Below, piece by piece: positions 39,206-52,000 of a DNA stretch of 64,000 nucleotides (within the stretch, counting starts at the first letter, position 1; every line of letters begins with the position of its first letter). Both the position numbers and the translations under genes were made by a program. The notes under the pieces were generated by a model. That model did no database searches, was not told the origin of the DNA, and saw only the letters and a program-made list of their open reading frames with translations. Origin of the DNA: Neocallimastix lanati (nom. inval.) (taxonomy: Eukaryota > Neocallimastigomycota > Neocallimastigomycetes > Neocallimastigales > Neocallimastigaceae); NCBI GenBank assembly GCA_016946835.1, contig JACVTC010000013.1:17501-81500 (forward strand), written 5' to 3'.

Positions 39206-39460
39206 ATTTTTTATTATAAAATCTAAATAGTCATCTTTAGAAATATCTGAATTTTTATTAAAGTTTTCTTTCTTTTTAATTTGACCTAATTAAAAAAAAA
39301 ATGAATAAGTAAAATTATTTTTTTTTTAATTATATATTATTTCGTATTATTAAAAATAATAATTTTTTTTAATAAAAATAAATAAATAAATAAATAATAA
39401 TTATTACTAAAATACAAATAATAAATATATATTATTTATTTTATTTACATTCATTAATAA

Positions 39461-39491
<31 letters not shown>

Positions 39492-40678
39492 AAAAATTTT
39501 ACTTTTTCCTTTTTTATTAGACGAATGTGGTACATTATTAATAGTTCTAAAATAAATTTTTCTTTTAATTTTAATATTTGTATATCCAAATTTTCTTATT
39601 TTATTTTTCGGTTTCCCCTTTTGTATTTTCTGCTTTACATTTCTTTGTTTATTAGATATATTTGTTTTATCTATTATTAAATATCAATTTTATGTATTTA
39701 TTATATTTATATATATATTTATTATATATGTATAATTTGTAATTAATAATAATAATAATAATAAAAATAATAACAATAATAATAACAATAAAAATAATAA
39801 AAATAATGATAACAATAAAGAAAAAAATAAATAATTGATAAAACGAAAAAAAAAATAAAATAAAATTAAATAAAATATTTACCATTCATAATTATCCCAT
39901 ATCTTTTATTTTTAATATGGGAAATTTGATTTCGAAAAGATAAATCTAAATTTGATACAAAGTTTTCAAAATCGTCTTCATCAATTTTATTGTGATTTGG
40001 TTTTGGTGAACTTATTTCAACCTCTAAAATAAATAAATATTTAAATAAAATATTTAAATAAATTAATTTAGATTTAAAATATAATAGAAAATATATATAT
40101 ATATATAATAAAATAAATAAAAATATATTATTTTTTTAAATAATTTGTATTTACTTTTTTTTCTATTATGTATATTATAATATTCTAGATTATCAAAATC
40201 TACATCAAAAGAAACATTTGAAAAATTATTTTATTAATTTAATAGTAATAAAAAAAAAAAAAAGTATTTTAAATCATAGTTATTAAAATTTTAGATTCAT
40301 AATTAAAAATTAAATTTAATTAAAAAAGAAAAAATAGAGAAAAAATATTAAAATTCAAAATATAATAAATGGAAAAAATATATATATATATTTAAATAAA
40401 AAAAAGTCAAAATAATAAAATAAAATTATTATTTTTTTTAAAAAAAACTCTTTTTAAATACCTTTATTTTCTTTTTGATTATGTATGGGATGATTTTCTG
40501 GACTATCAAAATCTTCATCAAAAGAGTCATCTGAATTCTTATCTTAAATATTTAATAAAAATAAAAAAGTTAATTAATTAGAAAACCTTTTAAATTATAA
40601 TTAAAAATTATAAATAATAAAAAAATAAATAAATAAATAAATAAAATTATTAAAATACAAAATATCGTATTGAAAAAA

Positions 40679-40713
<35 letters not shown>

Positions 40714-43258
40714 GTATAGAAACTAAAAAATTAAAAAAAAAACAAATAATAATAAAAAATAACTAAAAAATTACTATTTTCTAAATAAATCATAATTACC
40801 ATTATTTTTACTTTTTATAAATTTATTTCCTGGACCATCAAAATCTTCATCATAGAAGTCATCTGAATTTGTTACATAATTATCTTATTAAATTAATTAT
40901 AATATTAATAATTAAAAATAATAGATTAATTATTATAATATTTTATTAATTTTTAGTTAAAAATTATAAATTATTAAAAATAATAATAAGAAATAAAAAT
41001 ATTGATTTTCAAAATACAATGAGTAGAAAGAAATAAATAAAAATATATATATATTGTTTATATAAAAATAAAATTTTTTGTTGAATAATTTATAAATACC
41101 TTTGTTTTCTTTTTGATTATGTATAGGATGATTTTCTGGACTATCAAAATCTTCATCAAAAGAGTCATTTGAATATTTATCTTAAATAAATAATAATAAT
41201 AAAAAAGTTAATTAATTAGAAAAACTTTTAATTTATAATTAAAAATTATAAATAATTGAAAATTAATAAATAAAATTATTAAAATACAAAATATTGTATT
41301 GAAAAAAAATATTTATATATATTTATATATATATATGTATAAAAAAAATAAAAAAAAATATAATAAAAAATAAAAAATTACTATTTTCTAAATAAATCAA
41401 AATTACCATTATTTTTACTTTTTATAAATTTATTTTCTGGACCATCAAAATCTTCATCATAGAAGTCATCTACATTTATTACATGATTATCTTATTAAAA
41501 TAAAAATATTAATAATTTAAAATAGTAGATTATTGTTTATTATATTTATTATTAATTTTTAATTAAAAATTTTAAATAATAGAAAATAAAAATATAAAAA
41601 TTCCAAATACAATTAGTCGAAAGAAATAAATATATATATTTATATATATATATAAATTATTATTATATACTAAAATAAATTTTTTTTTTCTAATAATTTA
41701 TAAATACCTTTTTTTTTATTTTGTATGAGATTATTTTCTGGACTATCAAAATCTTCATCAAAATAGTCATCTTAATTGTAAATAATAAAAAAATAAAGAA
41801 ATAAAAATTATTTATTAATATAATTTTTAATTTATATTATATAAAATTTATAATTACCTTCGGTTTCACTTAGTACAATATTATTGCTATTTTTATCCTT
41901 AACCTTTAATTTTTGATTTTTTGAAGAATTTATAGGAATATCCAGATCTACATCAATATAGTCATATGAATTTATTTTATAATTATTTTATTAGATTAAT
42001 AATAATATGAATAATTTAAAGTTATAGATTAATTATCATAATGTATTGTATTATTAATTTTTTATTAGGAATTTTAAATAATTAAAAAAAAAATAATAAC
42101 ATATTAAAATATTGATTTTCAAAATACAATGATTTGAAAGAAATAAAAATACATATGCAAATTATAAATATAAAATATTATAATATATTAAAATAATATT
42201 TTTTTTTTAATAATTTATAAATACCTTTGTTTTCATTTTGTATGAGATTATTTTCAGAACTATCAAAATCTTCATCAAAATAGTCATCTTGATTAAAAAT
42301 AGTAAAAAAATATTAAAATAGAGATTATTTATTAATAAATTTTTTAATTTATATTATATAAAATTTATAATTACCTTCGGTTTCACTTAGTATAATATTA
42401 TTGCTATTTTTATCCTCAACCTTTAATTTTTGATTTTTTGAAGAATTAACGGAAATATCTAAATCTTCATCAATGTAGTCATCTGAATTTATTTCATTAT
42501 TAATTTTGTTAAATTAATATTAATAATGGAAATAATAATAATAATAAATATGAGTTACACGTCATTAAAAATTTTTAATTTATAATTAAAAATTGTATAA
42601 AATTCAAAATAAATAAATAAATAAATAAAAGTATTAAAATATAAAATACAATAAATAATATATATATATATGTATATAAACTTTAATAATAAATTAAAAA
42701 TAAAAAATTTATGATTACCTTCATTTTTATTTTGTATAATACTATTTTTATATTTATCTTTAGCATTCAACTTTTGAATTTTTAAGGAGTTTTCTGAAAT
42801 ATTAATATCTTCTTTTTTTAAATTATCTGAATATATTTCATTGTTATAAAATTAAATTAATATAGAAAAACATATTTTAATATTATTTAATTTATAATTT
42901 AAAAAAAATATATATAAATATATATATAAATATTACGATATAAAATTCACTAAATAAAATATATATATATAAAACTTATTTATATTAAAATAAATAAATA
43001 GGTAAAAATCATTTTTTAAAGAATTTATAATTACTTTCAGTTTCATTTTGAATAGGATTATTTCTATTTTTATCCTCAACATTAAAGTTAATAGGAGAAT
43101 TTATCTTTTCAAACTTGGTAGATAGAGGTGATTTAATTTCTTTAGTGATGATGGATTTTCTTTGATTGTTTGTTGTATTAAGTTGATTATCTAAATTTTC
43201 ATCAAGATGATCATTTGAATTTATTTTATTGTAATTTTCTTAAATTATAAATAATAAA

Positions 43259-43326
<68 letters not shown>

Positions 43327-44323
43327 TTAAATAATTATATATATTATTATTATTTATTATTAAAAGTTTATAATTAATAATTAAAAATTTCAATAATATG
43401 TATATTATATAATATGTACAATTTAAAATAAAAATAAATATATTGAAAAAATAAAAATAAAAAATATATATAAAAAACTAATAATATAATAAAATATATA
43501 AATAAATAAAAATTATTTTTTTTTAAATAATTCATAATTACCTTCATTTTTATTTTGAATAAGACTATTGTTATTTTTATCTTCAGATTTAAAGTTATTT
43601 AGAGAATTCCCCTTTTCAAACTGAGTAGACGTAGGGGATATAATATCTTTCATGATGAAGGATTTCATTTTAGAGTTTTCTATACTATTTGGAGATAATA
43701 TTGAATTTATTTTATCAGCTTCTGGGGTTATGATTATTTTTTTAAATCGATTTTCCATTGAATTCATAAATGATATAAGTATATCATCCGGGCTCTTATT
43801 TTCTTCATTATTAATAGTATTTGATTTCATAACTTGTTTTCATAAAATATAATATTTATATAAAATATAATATTTTTAAAAAAAAAAAAAATTTTTTTTA
43901 TTCATTTTTTATTTCTTAGTTTATTACTTTTTTTTTATTTTTATTGTTTTATTATTTTTATCAAAAATAAAATAAAAATTTAAATAATTAAACTTTATTC
44001 TATACCTTTTTCATTTATAGTTAAATTACTACTACTAAATTTATTGGAATTAGTATTATGATCATCATATAAAGAGGAATCATTAAATAGATCAGAACTG
44101 CTATCAGAACATAAAGAATCATCACTTTTCTGAGAGGATACCACACTAGCTGCAGTTGAAACAGTAAAAGAATAAGCTTCACTGTCAATTGATTCCGTTG
44201 ATGATAGTGGTGTTTTGTTTGTTATTAATTTTAAAATTTCATCTTAACATTAATTTTAATATTTTATAATAATTAAACATTATTATAATCATTTTTAATA
44301 AATTTTTTATATATAAATTATTT

Positions 44324-44367
<44 letters not shown>

Positions 44368-46719
44368 AACATAAAATTAAAAATTCAAATTTAGTATATA
44401 AATAATTAATTTATTATGATTATTCATATTATAATTAACAAATATAAAAAAAAACCTTCATTTTTTTCATGATATAAAATAGTTTCATTAAGAATATTAG
44501 CGCTATTTCTATTTGCTGATACACTTTGATTTTCACTACTCGTCATGGAATTCAAAGAGGTCACAATATTATCTTCATTTATTAACTGTTTATCTGAATC
44601 TATTTTTCTTTGGGCTTTTAAAATATTTTTTTTTTTAATTTTTTAATGTATTGTAATAATAAGTTTATTTATTTATTTTTATTTTTATTTTTTTTTGAAT
44701 GATATTTTTCATATATTAATAATGAATTATTAATATTGAAAAATTATATTGAAAATAATAATATTATTAATATATTGTTATGAATAAAATAACATCATTT
44801 TTTATTAGTATTGATGTATAAAAATAAATATTATAAATGATTATTTTTTTTAAAAAAAAAAAAAAAGAACAAAATAAAAAATTAAAGATGAATTACACTC
44901 GTTATGAGGAATAATAATTTCCAGTACTTCATTACTACTTTTCTCTTTTAATGAATTTATATTCTTTTTATCATTTAATGAATTAGAGGATTTATTATCA
45001 GTTTTATTATCAGTTTTATTATCATTTGATTCTATTTCATTGTTTAAATTAATAGATATTATTGATAAAGAAGAATTTGAAGAAAAATTTTCTGAATCTT
45101 TTAATAACGCTTCAAAAGAGTTTTTCTTATCTTCATCTTAAATTTATAAATTTTTATTAATATAAATAAATATCAAAAAAAAAAATTTTTTTTATTTTTT
45201 AATTATATAATTATTTATCCTTTTCTTTAATATATAAATATATTATATTCATATTATATTTAATATTTATTTATTAGTATTTTTTTTAACCTTTATTACC
45301 TTCATCATAATTTATAATTAAACCATTTTCATTAATTTCAAGATTAGTTGAAATTAATTCACTTTTACTATCAGATATTGATAAATCTTCATTGTAAACT
45401 TTATTTATTTCTTTTACTTTAATATTATTATTATTATTGTAGTTTTTGTTGTCATTATTATTATTATTATTGTGGTTGTTGTTGTCATTGTTATTATTAT
45501 TATTGTAGTTATCATTGTTATGATTATTATTATTGTTGATGTTGTTGTAGTTGATTTTATTATTATTATTGTTACTATTATCATTCTTATTTTTATTATT
45601 ATTGTTATTTCTTCTATTTTGAATTGATATTAATGATAAACTTGAGGAATTTATATTTTCATTTTCTTTTATTAAAGACTCATATGATTTAATCATATTT
45701 TCCACTTTTATATTATAACATTTATATTTGATTATAATTAAAGAATTTTTTAAAAAAAAAAAAAATTAATAAATTTAAATTATTTTTAAGGTAATTTTAA
45801 AATATTTTCATATAAAATGTAATAAATAAATGTTAATACACTTAAATAAAATGTATATATTCAAAAATATTTTAAAATATTATACCTTTCCGAGATTCAT
45901 TTGAATTTTTATTTGACGTTGAATGTATTTCTTTTGATTCAAAAAATGTTATATTATTTTTTTTATTTTTCTTAAAATCAAAATTTGTTGTAGAATTATA
46001 TTTGAATAATTCATTTCCTATCAAAAGATAAGATTTTAATAAATTTTTATGAATTTAAAAAAAATATATATATATACATATTATTAATAAATATAAATAC
46101 TACACATTTATTTATTATGATTTATATTTTTATTCTTATGTTTTTTTTTTTTTTTTTTATAAAAAATAGAGAATAAAATATATTTGAATATATATATATT
46201 ATATATATATATGAGCAAGATAAAATAGAAATTTTATGTAAATTCAAATTACGTCTATCAGTTTTTTTATCTTCATATTGGGTATTTTCTCTTGAAATAT
46301 GTTTCAAAGATTTTCGAATATCAATTAAAAATTTATTACTTCCTGAATTTTCATTATTAATATTAGTATTAGATTTTTCAATATTTGTTTGTGATAAAGA
46401 AATATCATTTAATGAATTTGATAATGAGCTTTGTACTTTTTCATCATTAAATATTATGTTTATGGTTAAAAATATTATTAATATTATTATTGTAAATTAG
46501 TACTTATTATAACAATGTAAAAAAATAATATTTAAACACTAATTATTATCTTCAATTTAAAAAAAAAAAAAAAATTAAGTTACTTTCATCATGATTTATT
46601 ATCATTCCATAACGCTTGTTATTAGCTATAGACCGAAGAGAAGAACGAGCATTGACTAAATATTCACTGTTTCCTTTTTCATTTTCCGGTGATTTAGAAA
46701 TATTTGTATACAATTTCAT
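39092..46719 (-). CDS. Asn/Asp/Ser-rich low-complexity protein with duplicated exons, 22 exons, 1,080 aa
   Basis: Exons, 5' to 3': 46719-46584, 46435-46253, 46017-45886, 45704-45300, 45136-44897, 44614-44456, 44242-44006, 43832-43542, 43238-43035, 42826-42719, 42482-42375, 42287-42225, 41947-41858, 41770-41708, 41469-41407, 41180-41100, 40862-40800, 40530-40462, 40199-40155, 40023-39883, 39670-39503, 39285-39092. All 21 introns are GT...AG and phase 1. The joined length is 3,243 nt with no internal stop, and an in-frame TAA lies 12 bases upstream of the ATG. The protein is hydrophilic, with no membrane segment or signal peptide. It has a poly-Asn stretch (exon 4), acidic repeats of type DDYFDEDFDSPEN (exons 11-19), a basic block KIQKGKPKNKIRK (exon 21) and a C-terminus RSKRWGICL. 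A G-[MLI]-I-[IM]-N motif closes exons 1, 4 and 20. I do not recognise the family. A nuclear or scaffold role would only be a guess from composition. Confidence 0.75.
40155..42826 (-). repeat. Duplicated exon blocks encoding acidic DxDED repeats (exons 10-19)
   Basis: Exons 11/12 and 13/14 are a two-exon block copied at an offset of exactly 517 bp (DxDLDIx...LSETE plus DDYFDEDFDS). Exons 15/16 and 17/18 are another copied block (DDFYDEDFDGP plus DSFDEDFDSPENHPIHN), at offsets of 607 and 638 bp. Introns between them are recognisably homologous, for example the TTAATTAATTAGAAAA boxes near 40572 and 41209. All exons are phase 1-1, so block gain or loss keeps the frame. Confidence 0.85.
43258..43323. 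repeat. (AAT)n microsatellite in intron 8 of the minus-strand gene
   Basis: About 65 bp of uninterrupted AAT on the plus strand lies between exon 9 (ends 43238) and exon 8 (starts 43542). Confidence 0.9.
44326..44365. repeat. Long poly-A tract in intron 6 of the minus-strand gene
   Basis: About 40 consecutive A on the plus strand, giving poly-T in the transcript, upstream of the exon 7 region. It is typical of this genome's introns. Confidence 0.9.
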
Positions 46720-46739
46720 ATTAAAATTATTTTATATAG

Positions 46740-47068
46740 TCTAATAAAAATTTCATTTTTTTTTTTTTTTTTTTTTTGTTTTATTAACTATGTATCATAA
46801 TAATTAATATAAAATAATATAGAAATTATAAATAAAAAAAAATATATATTTTATTATAATATTATAGAAATAACAATAAATAATATATTGTTTTCACATC
46901 AAAATATTAATTATTATAAAAATAACTTTTTTTTATAATAAAAAAGTAAATATTATTAATATCTTAAATTATACTTTTTATAATACATTTATATTAAAAA
47001 TATATCTTATTAGTAATTGACAATCCTCTTAAAAAACGAAATAATAATGGAAATAAATAAATAAATAA

Positions 47069-47099
<31 letters not shown>

Positions 47100-48600
47100 C
47101 ATATATTTATACCATTTGGGATAATAAACTTTAATAATTAGAAGAATGAAAAAAAAAAAAAAAATAAATTTTTAAATTTTTTATATTAAAAACTAAAAGA
47201 TTAGGTAAACTTTTAAATTTTTTATATTCAATTCAATATGATATATAATAAATATTAAATATAAATTAAATATAATAATAAATAATAATAAATTACTTTT
47301 ATAAAAAAAAGAATAATTATAAAAAAAGAATTTTAAAATAGAAATAATTAAAAAATGAAAATAAAATATTTTCTTTTCTTTTTTCTATTAGCAGCATTTC
47401 TTTTTTCTTTGTATTAATGATATATGTAGAATAAATCATATTAATAAATTCTAATATAATAATTTGTTATTTTATTTTATATTTAATATATTTAATAAAA
47501 TTTTATTATAATCAAAATATTATATTTTATAATAATCCAATTTTTAAAAGATTAACTACATAATAGGTATATATGTTTAAATAAATATATATATATATTT
47601 TTTCAAGAAATTTAAAAGTAAAAATTTAAATGTCTTACACAATAAATAATAATAATTTAGGTTATTAATAAAATAAAAATAATAATTATTTAATTTTTAA
47701 AAATTTTTATCAATACCATAAATTATTATTTTAAAGTTTAGATTTATGAGACAAATTAAATTTACTTTTTATATTTTCTAAAAAACAAAGAAAAAAAATA
47801 AAAATCTTTTACCTAATAATTAGCTCTATTTGTTAAAATTTTCAAAACGATTAATGTTATATTTCTATATTTCTATGTATAATATAATTATTTTTCATAT
47901 ATATAATATAATTATTAAAAAATATAGTATAATAAATATTTTAATATTTTATATTCTAATTCTTCATTTTTTTTTCTTTTTCTTCTTATAAATATAATCA
48001 TTTCTATAGATAAGGAAAAGTATCAACAAAAAAGATTCATTTTATTGGTATTTTAAAAATATCATTTTACTTATTTTAAAAGTTATTATTAACAAGATGA
48101 TTCACCATTACTGAACTTAACAATATTATTTTTATACTATTAATTATATTGAATTAAAAGTAATATTTATTTAAAGTAATTTAAAAAATAAATAAAATTA
48201 AAGATAGTAATAAAATGAAAACCCTTGATTTATTTATCCTATTGATATCAAATAAAAAAGAATTAATAATATTTAGTAAATTATTTCATTGATTTTAAGA
48301 ACAAAAAAAAATTATTATAAATTAATTAAACATTTCATATACAAAAAGCAGACCTATTTAAATATATAAAATATACTTTTAATTGGTTTATCATTTTCTT
48401 AAATAAAAAATAGTAAAGTATATAAATATATATTTATTTACTTATCTTAATAATAATAATAAATATGTAATTTTATAACAAACTGAGAGATAGGAAATTT
48501 ATTATACCAGTTAGTGTCATTTTCAATTTATCATTTATATTTTTATATAAATGATTAATTAATAACGTAGAAATATATTATATAAAGGATATAATAATGT
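46740..48600. other. AT-rich spacer 5' of the minus-strand gene
   Basis: A/T tracts and poly-A runs near 47073-47099 and 47150-47164. A short TTAGCAGCATTTC box near 47389 echoes the GCAGCA boxes of the long tandem repeat further on. No gene recognised. Confidence 0.45.
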
Positions 48601-48602
48601 AT

Positions 48603-50370
48603 CTTTCTATTTCAATAATTTTTTTTTAATTTATACATTTATTTAACTCAAGAGTTTATAAAGAATTTATAGATAAATATAATACTGATAACAATGAAAT
48701 AAAGAGATAAAATGAATGAATTATATATTATATTAATGGTAATTAGAATCAAAGATTTTCAAATAATTATATTTTGTTGAATATATATATAAATTATTAT
48801 ATATTTAAAGAAATATTATCATTAATTAGGATATATTTAAAGAAATATTATCATTAATTCAGATTATTTTATATTAATAGTATATACAATAATTAATATT
48901 AAATACCTTACAAATGATACAAAGTTCGTTCAAAACAATAAAAAAAAATATTAATGAACAAATACAATTCTATTTTATTAGTCAAAAAATATAAAAATTA
49001 AAAGTAATATATTAGTTTTAAGAATAAATCTTCAAATAGCGTAACTATAATTAATGCTAATATACTGTTTATATTTTTATCTTGTGATATATATAGTTGA
49101 AATATTTACTTTACCTTTTTTTGAATAATCAATTTTTTAAGAGTAAACAATTCAATTATCACTTAATAATATTAAAAATTTTCATTACTTTAATAAAAAA
49201 ATTACAATTTATTTTATATAAATTATATAAAAATCATTTTTTTTTCTTTTTTAAACTTTTCTATTGATGAAATAATGTTTAAAACAAAATTAATATTTTG
49301 AATAAAAGAAAAATTATGTAGTTATTAATTTATTGAATTTTTTGTTCCAATAAAAGATTATAATCCAAAACCAAAACTAAAAAAAAAAGAGAAATTTTAT
49401 ATATATTAAGTTATTGATGTACTTCATTATTTTTTGAACTAATGCCTACATTAGTTATTTAAGGTGGATTATTATTTCAACTTTTAAGCAGTTGTAATCA
49501 TTACTTCAAAATTATTAATTAAATATATTGCATTATAAATTTAATTTAAAATATTTATTGTGTATCTATCATTAATTATTAATATATATTATATATGCTA
49601 TATGATATATTATATTATATATTATATATTATATTTAATATTTAATATTTATTATTTATTATTTATTGTTCTATTATATCATATGTAATATATCATGTAT
49701 AATATATATTATTTATTATTTATTATTTTATTGTATTATATATAAAATATATTTAATATATATTATTATTTATTATTTATTATTCTATTCTGTTATAAAT
49801 AATATATTATATATAATATATATTATTATTTATAATTGAAAATTAAAAAAAAAAAAGGTTTTATATTATATATATAATATAAATAATAATTTTTTTAGTT
49901 AAAGTAATTAATATTATTAAGTGATAATTGAATTGATAACTCTCTAAAATGATTATTCAAAAAAGGGCAGAATAAATATTTCTACTATATATATCACAAG
50001 ATAATAATATTTACAGTTCTTTAACATTAATTTTAATTATGTTATTTGAAGATTTATTATTAAAACTAATATATTACCTTTAATTATTATGTATTTTGAA
50101 CAAATTTGTATCATTTGTAAGGTTTTAATATTAATTAATGTATATACTATTCATATATAATAATCTGATTTAATGATAATATTTTTTCTATTTAAATAAT
50201 TTTTAAATTTATTTTGCTCAAGAGAGTTTATAAAGAATTTATAGATAAATATAATACTGATAAAAGTGAAATAAAGAGATAAAATGAATGAAATATATTT
50301 AATATTAAAGGCAATTCAAATCAAAGATTTTCAAATAAGTATATTTGGTTGAATATATATAAAATATTAA
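48603..50370. repeat. Direct repeats flanking a broken large inverted repeat
   Basis: Direct repeats of about 170-200 bp lie at about 48603-48800 and 50185-50370 (shared: GAATTTATAGATAAATATAA, ATCAAAGATTTTCAAATAA). Between them, a left arm at about 48830-49190 pairs with a right arm at about 49890-50185. Five blocks occur in mirror order. One pair is TTACAAATGATACAAAG (48909) with its complement near 50107. Another is CTTGTGATATATATAG (49081) with its complement near 49985. The roughly 700-bp centre has no recognisable gene. Confidence 0.75.
49200..49890. other. Loop region of the large inverted repeat
   Basis: AT-rich sequence with TATATTATATATTATA-like runs at 49580-49830 and a slightly GC-richer piece near 49420-49500. 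I see no coding signal. Confidence 0.45.
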
Positions 50371-50379
50371 ATATTTAAA

Positions 50380-50560
50380 AAAGATTTATTTAAGACGTTT
50401 AATGTATCATAATAAAAATAAAACTTTGTTATTCAATTCTAAAGTATTAAATATATTATAATAAAAATTACTATTTATTATTTAATAATTATAATATATT
50501 ATTTATTATTCCATTATTTATTATTTATTATTTATTATTTATTATTTATTTATTATTAAT
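50380..50560. other. ATTT/TTATTA low-complexity tract preceding the long tandem repeat
   Basis: Repeating TTATTTATTATTTATTA sequence with no gene. The same kind of tract ends each long repeat unit. Confidence 0.6.
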
Positions 50561-51065
50561 ACTAACTATTTATAAATAATAAATTATTATTAGGTATGAT
50601 ATGAATTATTAATAAATAATAAATAATAATAGTATTAAATAATAATATAATAAATAAAAAATAATATATTATAATTAATAAATAATAAATAATATATTAT
50701 AATTAATAAATAATAAATAATAAATAATAAATAATTAAATAATAAAAAATAAATAATAAATAATAAATAATATATTATAATTAATAAATAATAACTAATA
50801 AATATAAAATATTTAAAAATTAATCCATAATTTTGAAATAATTAAAGCTTAAAAGGCTTATTTGACATATATAAAAAAAATTAAAAAAAAAATATTAAAA
50901 GTTTTATTCTATAATAAAAAAAAATTTTTTTTCAAGTATAAATAGAAAGATTTTTTCTTTTTTTTTTTTATTTTATTTTTTATTATTTTTATTTTATTAT
51001 TGAATATGAAATAATAAAATTATTATATAAAAGTTTATATAATAGTTTTATTATTAAAAAAAAGT

Positions 51066-51112
51066 AGCAGCAGCATAGATTTGCAGTAGCATATTTATTC
51101 AGCAGCATTAAA
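51066..51112. other. GCAGCA box, unit A (also at 57472-57518)
   Basis: GTAGCAGCAGCATAGATTTG is followed by GCAGTAGCATATTTAT and CAGCAGCATT. This is strikingly GC-rich for the region and nearly unchanged between units A and B. Its function is unknown. It could be a protein-binding cluster or a structured-RNA piece. Confidence 0.5.
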
Positions 51113-51300
51113 AAATAATTTTTTAAGGATAATAAAGTAAAAAAAATGATGAATTCATTTTTATTATATTTATTATTTAAAAAATAATAATAAATATTAA
51201 ATATAAAAACGAATTCTGATTTTTTATTTTAATAAAATTAAAAATTTTAATTTAAAAATTTTATTTTTATGTAAACTTTGTTTTTTTTTTTTATAATTTC

Positions 51301-51373
51301 TAATTCCGTAGGGTTGTTAAATATAATGATTTCAAAAAAAAATATCATTGTGATTAACAACCCTTATTAATTA
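51301..51373. repeat. Conserved hairpin 1, unit A
   Basis: Arms 51301-51330 and 51344-51373 pair imperfectly (core AGGGTTGTTAA with TTAACAACCCT). It is among the few GC-containing motifs in the unit and is present at the equivalent place in unit B. Confidence 0.8.
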
Positions 51374-51402
51374 ATAGTTAAAACTAAAAATTTTAATTTT
51401 TA

Positions 51403-51435
<33 letters not shown>

Positions 51436-51461
51436 CTTCTTTTTGAAAAAAAAATTATGTT

Positions 51462-51556
51462 AAATTAAAAATACATTATTTCATTTTAAATTAATGAATA
51501 AAAAATATAAATACATTTATTCATTAATTTATGAATAATCGATGTATTTTTAATTT
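51462..51556. repeat. Conserved hairpin 2, unit A
   Basis: Arms 51462-51500 and 51518-51556 (39 bp each) are imperfect reverse complements, from AAATTAAAAATACAT at the left to ATGTATTTTTAATTT at the right. Confidence 0.8.
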
Positions 51557-52000
51557 TATTATTATATTTTCTTATAAAAATGATAAAAATGACAGAAAAT
51601 AATAAACATACTAACTGAATTTATAAAATTTAAATATAAAATATGATATATAAATAAAAAAAAAATTGGAGAGAATATATTCTTATTCATATAATAATTT
51701 ATTATTTTTTTTTAAAGTAATATTTTACCAATTTAAAATCTTCATTGTCCATTCTTTTTATTTCTATTGAACACTCCATAACACCTTTTGAAAATTTTTT
51801 AAATATGCTTCATTTTAATGATGAATACCATTATAAAATGAATATGATTATTTATATATTTTATTTACTATTATAATATATATAATTATCATATAATTAT
51901 TATGTTATAAATATATTATATATATAATAATTTTATATTTAATTAAAAAAGTAAAATTAAAAAAGAAAAATTAAAATAAAAAAACTATAAAAAAACTAAG

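Noticed and set aside
43652-43852. Plus-strand frame opposite exon 8 of the minus-strand gene
   Set aside because: It is antisense to a well-supported exon and has no splice or repeat homology of its own.
46730-46738. TATATAAAA upstream of the minus-strand gene start
   Set aside because: It lies only about 11 bp from the ATG, and such strings are everywhere in this DNA, so no promoter call is justified.
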